Shown: positions 61,905 through 64,000 of the stretch, in pieces
Layout of the letters: each line of letters opens with the position of its first letter
Numbering within the stretch: the first letter of the stretch is position 1
Assembly: GCF_007744675.1 (NCBI RefSeq)
Contig: NZ_CP036269.1
Location: forward strand, 3,389,546-3,453,545
Reading direction: 5' to 3'
DNA: 64,000 nt
Source: Gimesia alba
GTDB taxonomy: Bacteria; Planctomycetota; Planctomycetia; Planctomycetales; Planctomycetaceae
The notes under the pieces: model-generated
Told to the model about the DNA's origin: nothing
Database searches by the model: none
Seen by the model: the letters and a program-made list of their open reading frames with translations, nothing else
Made by a program: the position numbers and the translations under genes

Positions 61905-63575
61905 ATGTTTTCATCTACCAAGACGCTACTTCTAAAGAGATTACAGTCGAAACATTTGTGGGTTTATTTACTGGGATGTTCTCTGGCACTCGGTTCGAGT
62001 GTTGCCTATGCAGATCCCGGTGCATTGCCAATTGTCATTCCGGTCACTCAAACCCAGGCGATAGCCAAAGGGGAAGAATATGAGCGAACCCGGCAATGGA
62101 TCAAGGCAATCGAGCATTACGAAGAGTCTTTGAAAGAGTGGCCTGATAACGACAATATCAAATACGGCCTGCGACGGGCGAAGATTCATATTGGAATTGA
62201 CCGTCGTTATATGGACTCGAGCTTTTCCAAGGTTCTCTTGTCACAGTCCCGCCGCGAAGCGTTTATTCTGTTTGACGAAATTTTATCAAAAATTCAATCG
62301 CATTTCGTCGATCCTTTGAGCACGACATCTTATGTCGCCCATGGTACAGAGAGCCTGTATCTGGCGCTGGCAAATGATCAGTTTATTAAAGCGCATTTGC
62401 GCGGAGTGCCTCCGGAAAAGATTCGCGAAGTTCGACGGATCTTGAGAGAGAACTATTGGAATAAATCAATTTCCAGTCATCACGGGGCACATCAGCTGAT
62501 CAATGAGGTTTGTGATCTGTCTTACCGTCAACTGGGTTTGCGAGACACAGCTGTCATTTCCGAATACATGTTTGGTGGCTGCAACGCATTAGATGATTAT
62601 AGCAGTTTCCTGACGCCTGATCGCTTGGGAGATCTTTACGACAATATCGAAGGGGAATTTGTCGGGATCGGTATCGAGATGAAGGCGGAAATCGGAGAAG
62701 GCATGCTGTTAATCAATGTGCTGCCGGACAGTCCCGCCGAAAAAGGGGGCGTTCTGGCCGGCGATCACATTGTGAGTATTGATCAGAAAGACTGCCGAAA
62801 CATGACGACCGACCAGGCAGCAAACCTGCTGCGTGGAACTTCGGGAAGTCTGGTTGTTCTGGAACTGGAAAGTCCGGACAGCGGCAAGACTCGCGTAGCG
62901 CGAGTCACCCGTAAAGCGGTGCAGGTGAAAAGTTTTCCGGTTGTGAAAATGATCGATAAGGAAAACGGAATTGGCTATATCAAAATGACCGGATTCCAGA
63001 AAACATCGGCTTCTGAACTGGATGCTGCTTTGAGAAAGCTGCACGGCCAAGGGATGCGGTCTTTGATCTGGGATGTTCGTGGAAATCCGGGTGGTTTGTT
63101 ATCTGCGGCTGTCGAAGTTCTCGACCGGTTCCTGGAAGAAGGAAAGCTGGTTTCGACCAAGGGGCGTGTTGCAGATCAGAACTGGAGCTATACGGCTCAC
63201 CGTCCTGGTACCTGGAAAATTCCATTGGTTTTACTGGTGGATGGCAACAGTGCTAGTGCCAGTGAAATTGTGGCAGGAGCCCTTACTGATCATCGTCGGG
63301 CGACTGTGATTGGTCGTAAAACTTACGGCAAATGGTCGGTGCAGAGTATCTTCCCGATTCGTGGTTCAACCGGATTACGATTGACAACAGCGAAATTCTA
63401 TTCGCCTCAGGGAAACACTTATGGTAAGATTGGGATCAAACCCAGTATCACGGTTGAGAAAGATGAGTTGCAGACCGCCATGTATGGTGCGTCACAAGAA
63501 CAAAAGCTGGCAGCTGATTCTGATATCAAACGTGGCTTACAAATTCTGCAAAGACAATACGCTGTAGCACCATGA
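61905..63575 (+). CDS. S41 C-terminal processing protease with TPR-like and PDZ domains
   Basis: 556 residues from the ATG 61905 with GAGGGGG upstream. A signal segment (about 15-33, LWVYLLGCSLALGSSVAYA) leads to one TPR-like hairpin (RTRQWIKAIEHYEESLKEW), a helical region, a PDZ domain (about 255-335, EFVGIGIEMKAEIGEGMLL, PAEKGGVLAGDHI) and the S41 domain. The catalytic Ser is in DGNSASASEIVAGAL (about 447) and the Lys in KTYGKWSVQ (about 474). It is a periplasmic Ctp-type protease that trims C-termini. It overlaps the next gene by ATGA, so the propeller protein after it is translated with it. Confidence 0.93.
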   Translation: MFSSTKTLLLKRLQSKHLWVYLLGCSLALGSSVAYADPGALPIVIPVTQTQAIAKGEEYERTRQWIKAIEHYEESLKEWPDNDNIKYGLRRAKIHIGIDRRYMDSSFSKVLLSQSRREAFILFDEILSKIQSHFVDPLSTTSYVAHGTESLYLALANDQFIKAHLRGVPPEKIREVRRILRENYWNKSISSHHGAHQLINEVCDLSYRQLGLRDTAVISEYMFGGCNALDDYSSFLTPDRLGDLYDNIEGEFVGIGIEMKAEIGEGMLLINVLPDSPAEKGGVLAGDHIVSIDQKDCRNMTTDQAANLLRGTSGSLVVLELESPDSGKTRVARVTRKAVQVKSFPVVKMIDKENGIGYIKMTGFQKTSASELDAALRKLHGQGMRSLIWDVRGNPGGLLSAAVEVLDRFLEEGKLVSTKGRVADQNWSYTAHRPGTWKIPLVLLVDGNSASASEIVAGALTDHRRATVIGRKTYGKWSVQSIFPIRGSTGLRLTTAKFYSPQGNTYGKIGIKPSITVEKDELQTAMYGASQEQKLAADSDIKRGLQILQRQYAVAP

Positions 63576-64000
63576 TGGATGAACGTGCCGCCTGGCTCAC
63601 ACAAGGAAAAGGAATGACACCCAGTTTACGGTGGTCATTCTCAACAGAAGCTCCTTTGATTGCGCTGGATCTGGCACGTGAAACCGGAGAAATACTGGCC
63701 GCCGATATTTCGGGCGGCCTTTATTTATTGGATCGGCAAGGACAGTTTCTGCATTTAAATCGCGGCATCAAGGAAGTGCAACTGGTTCACTGGAGTGATC
63801 GAGGAAAACTGGGCGCCGCGATTTATGCTGATAATAATATCTGCTGTTTTGATCGTGACTTGAATGTGCTGTGGGCCATTTCTTTTTCTGTGGAAGCTCT
63901 GGCGATCACGATGGATTCTTATGGCGATTATATCGCTGTCAGCCTGGCCAGTGGCAAGACGATTATTATTGATTCGCAGAAACGAAAAGTGGCCAGTTTT
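63572..64000 (+). CDS. Beta-propeller (WD-like) protein, 3' partial
   Basis: The frame from the ATG at 63572 stays open to the window edge, at least 143 residues. It overlaps the end of the S41 gene by four bases. The sequence has repeated strands with IALDLARETGEILAADISGG, LYLLDRQGQFLHLNRG, LGAAIYADNNICCFDRDLN and DYIAVSLASGKTIIID, the pattern of WD/YVTN propellers. There is no signal peptide, so it would be cytoplasmic. A second ATG at 63575 is equally possible. Its link to the protease is unknown. Confidence 0.75.
   Translation, partial: MMDERAAWLTQGKGMTPSLRWSFSTEAPLIALDLARETGEILAADISGGLYLLDRQGQFLHLNRGIKEVQLVHWSDRGKLGAAIYADNNICCFDRDLNVLWAISFSVEALAITMDSYGDYIAVSLASGKTIIIDSQKRKVASF

Noticed and set aside
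61616..61921. A 101-codon minus-strand open frame
   Set aside because: It overlaps the start of the S41 gene and its promoter region; no domain and no ribosome site.

Overview
The window reads as the chromosome of a planctomycete, most likely a Gimesia-like member of the Planctomycetaceae. The basis is family content: four DUF1559 pseudopilin-like proteins with the [16 protein letters not shown] start and a C-terminal H..GG...L.DG motif, a Tat-exported DUF1501 protein, a DUF1080 protein, a PVC-type dehydrogenase/cytochrome fusion, PQQ-like beta-propellers and many secreted hydrolases. The species call is inference from family content only.

Layout. 1-4484: the 3' part of a very large secreted multidomain electron-transfer protein. 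4.7-10 kb: an OprB-like porin, an esterase, small membrane proteins, and a REP/RAYT mobile system, in which a Y1-type transposase is surrounded by inverted GTAG-headed palindromes. 10.2-17 kb: a tightly packed minus-strand sucrose/alpha-glucan operon (sucrose-phosphate synthase-phosphatase, amylosucrase, and a HAD phosphatase fused to a trehalohydrolase-like GH13 enzyme). 17.5-28.3 kb: secreted DUF1080 and PQQ-propeller proteins (one frameshifted), a RimB-RimK fusion, a GNAT acetyltransferase, the first DUF1559/lipoprotein pair, and an Rrf2 regulator overlapping a second PQQ propeller gene. 28.4-32.4 kb: a minus-strand run DUF1559, lipoprotein, DUF3386, DUF4198-kelch, headed by a 23-bp dyad. 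32.7-44.9 kb: RecQ, DUF1501, a coupled CFA-synthase/FAD-reductase pair, an FAD oxidoreductase, a DUF4185-like propeller and two alpha/beta hydrolases. 45.3-48.3 kb: two convergent DUF1559/lipoprotein pairs. 48.7-54.1 kb: an HdeD-like protein, a lipoprotein, an outer-membrane barrel, and a methylmalonyl-CoA decarboxylase/CoA-transferase pair. 54.2-58.7 kb: an accessory region punctuated by three copies of a tRNA-Met downstream terminator, one with a truncated tRNA, ending at the intact tRNA-Met. 59-64 kb: sialidase, peptidase T, an S41 processing protease and the start of a propeller protein.

The best candidate for an undescribed system is in the last accessory segment. A class I methyltransferase gene overlaps by ATGA a gene encoding a TIR/deoxyribosyltransferase-like domain fused to an Mrr-type PD-(D/E)XK nuclease domain. 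The pair sits alone between the truncated and the intact tRNA-Met, as a compact defence island would. A second strong candidate is the planctomycete REP/RAYT system at 6.2-8.2 kb.
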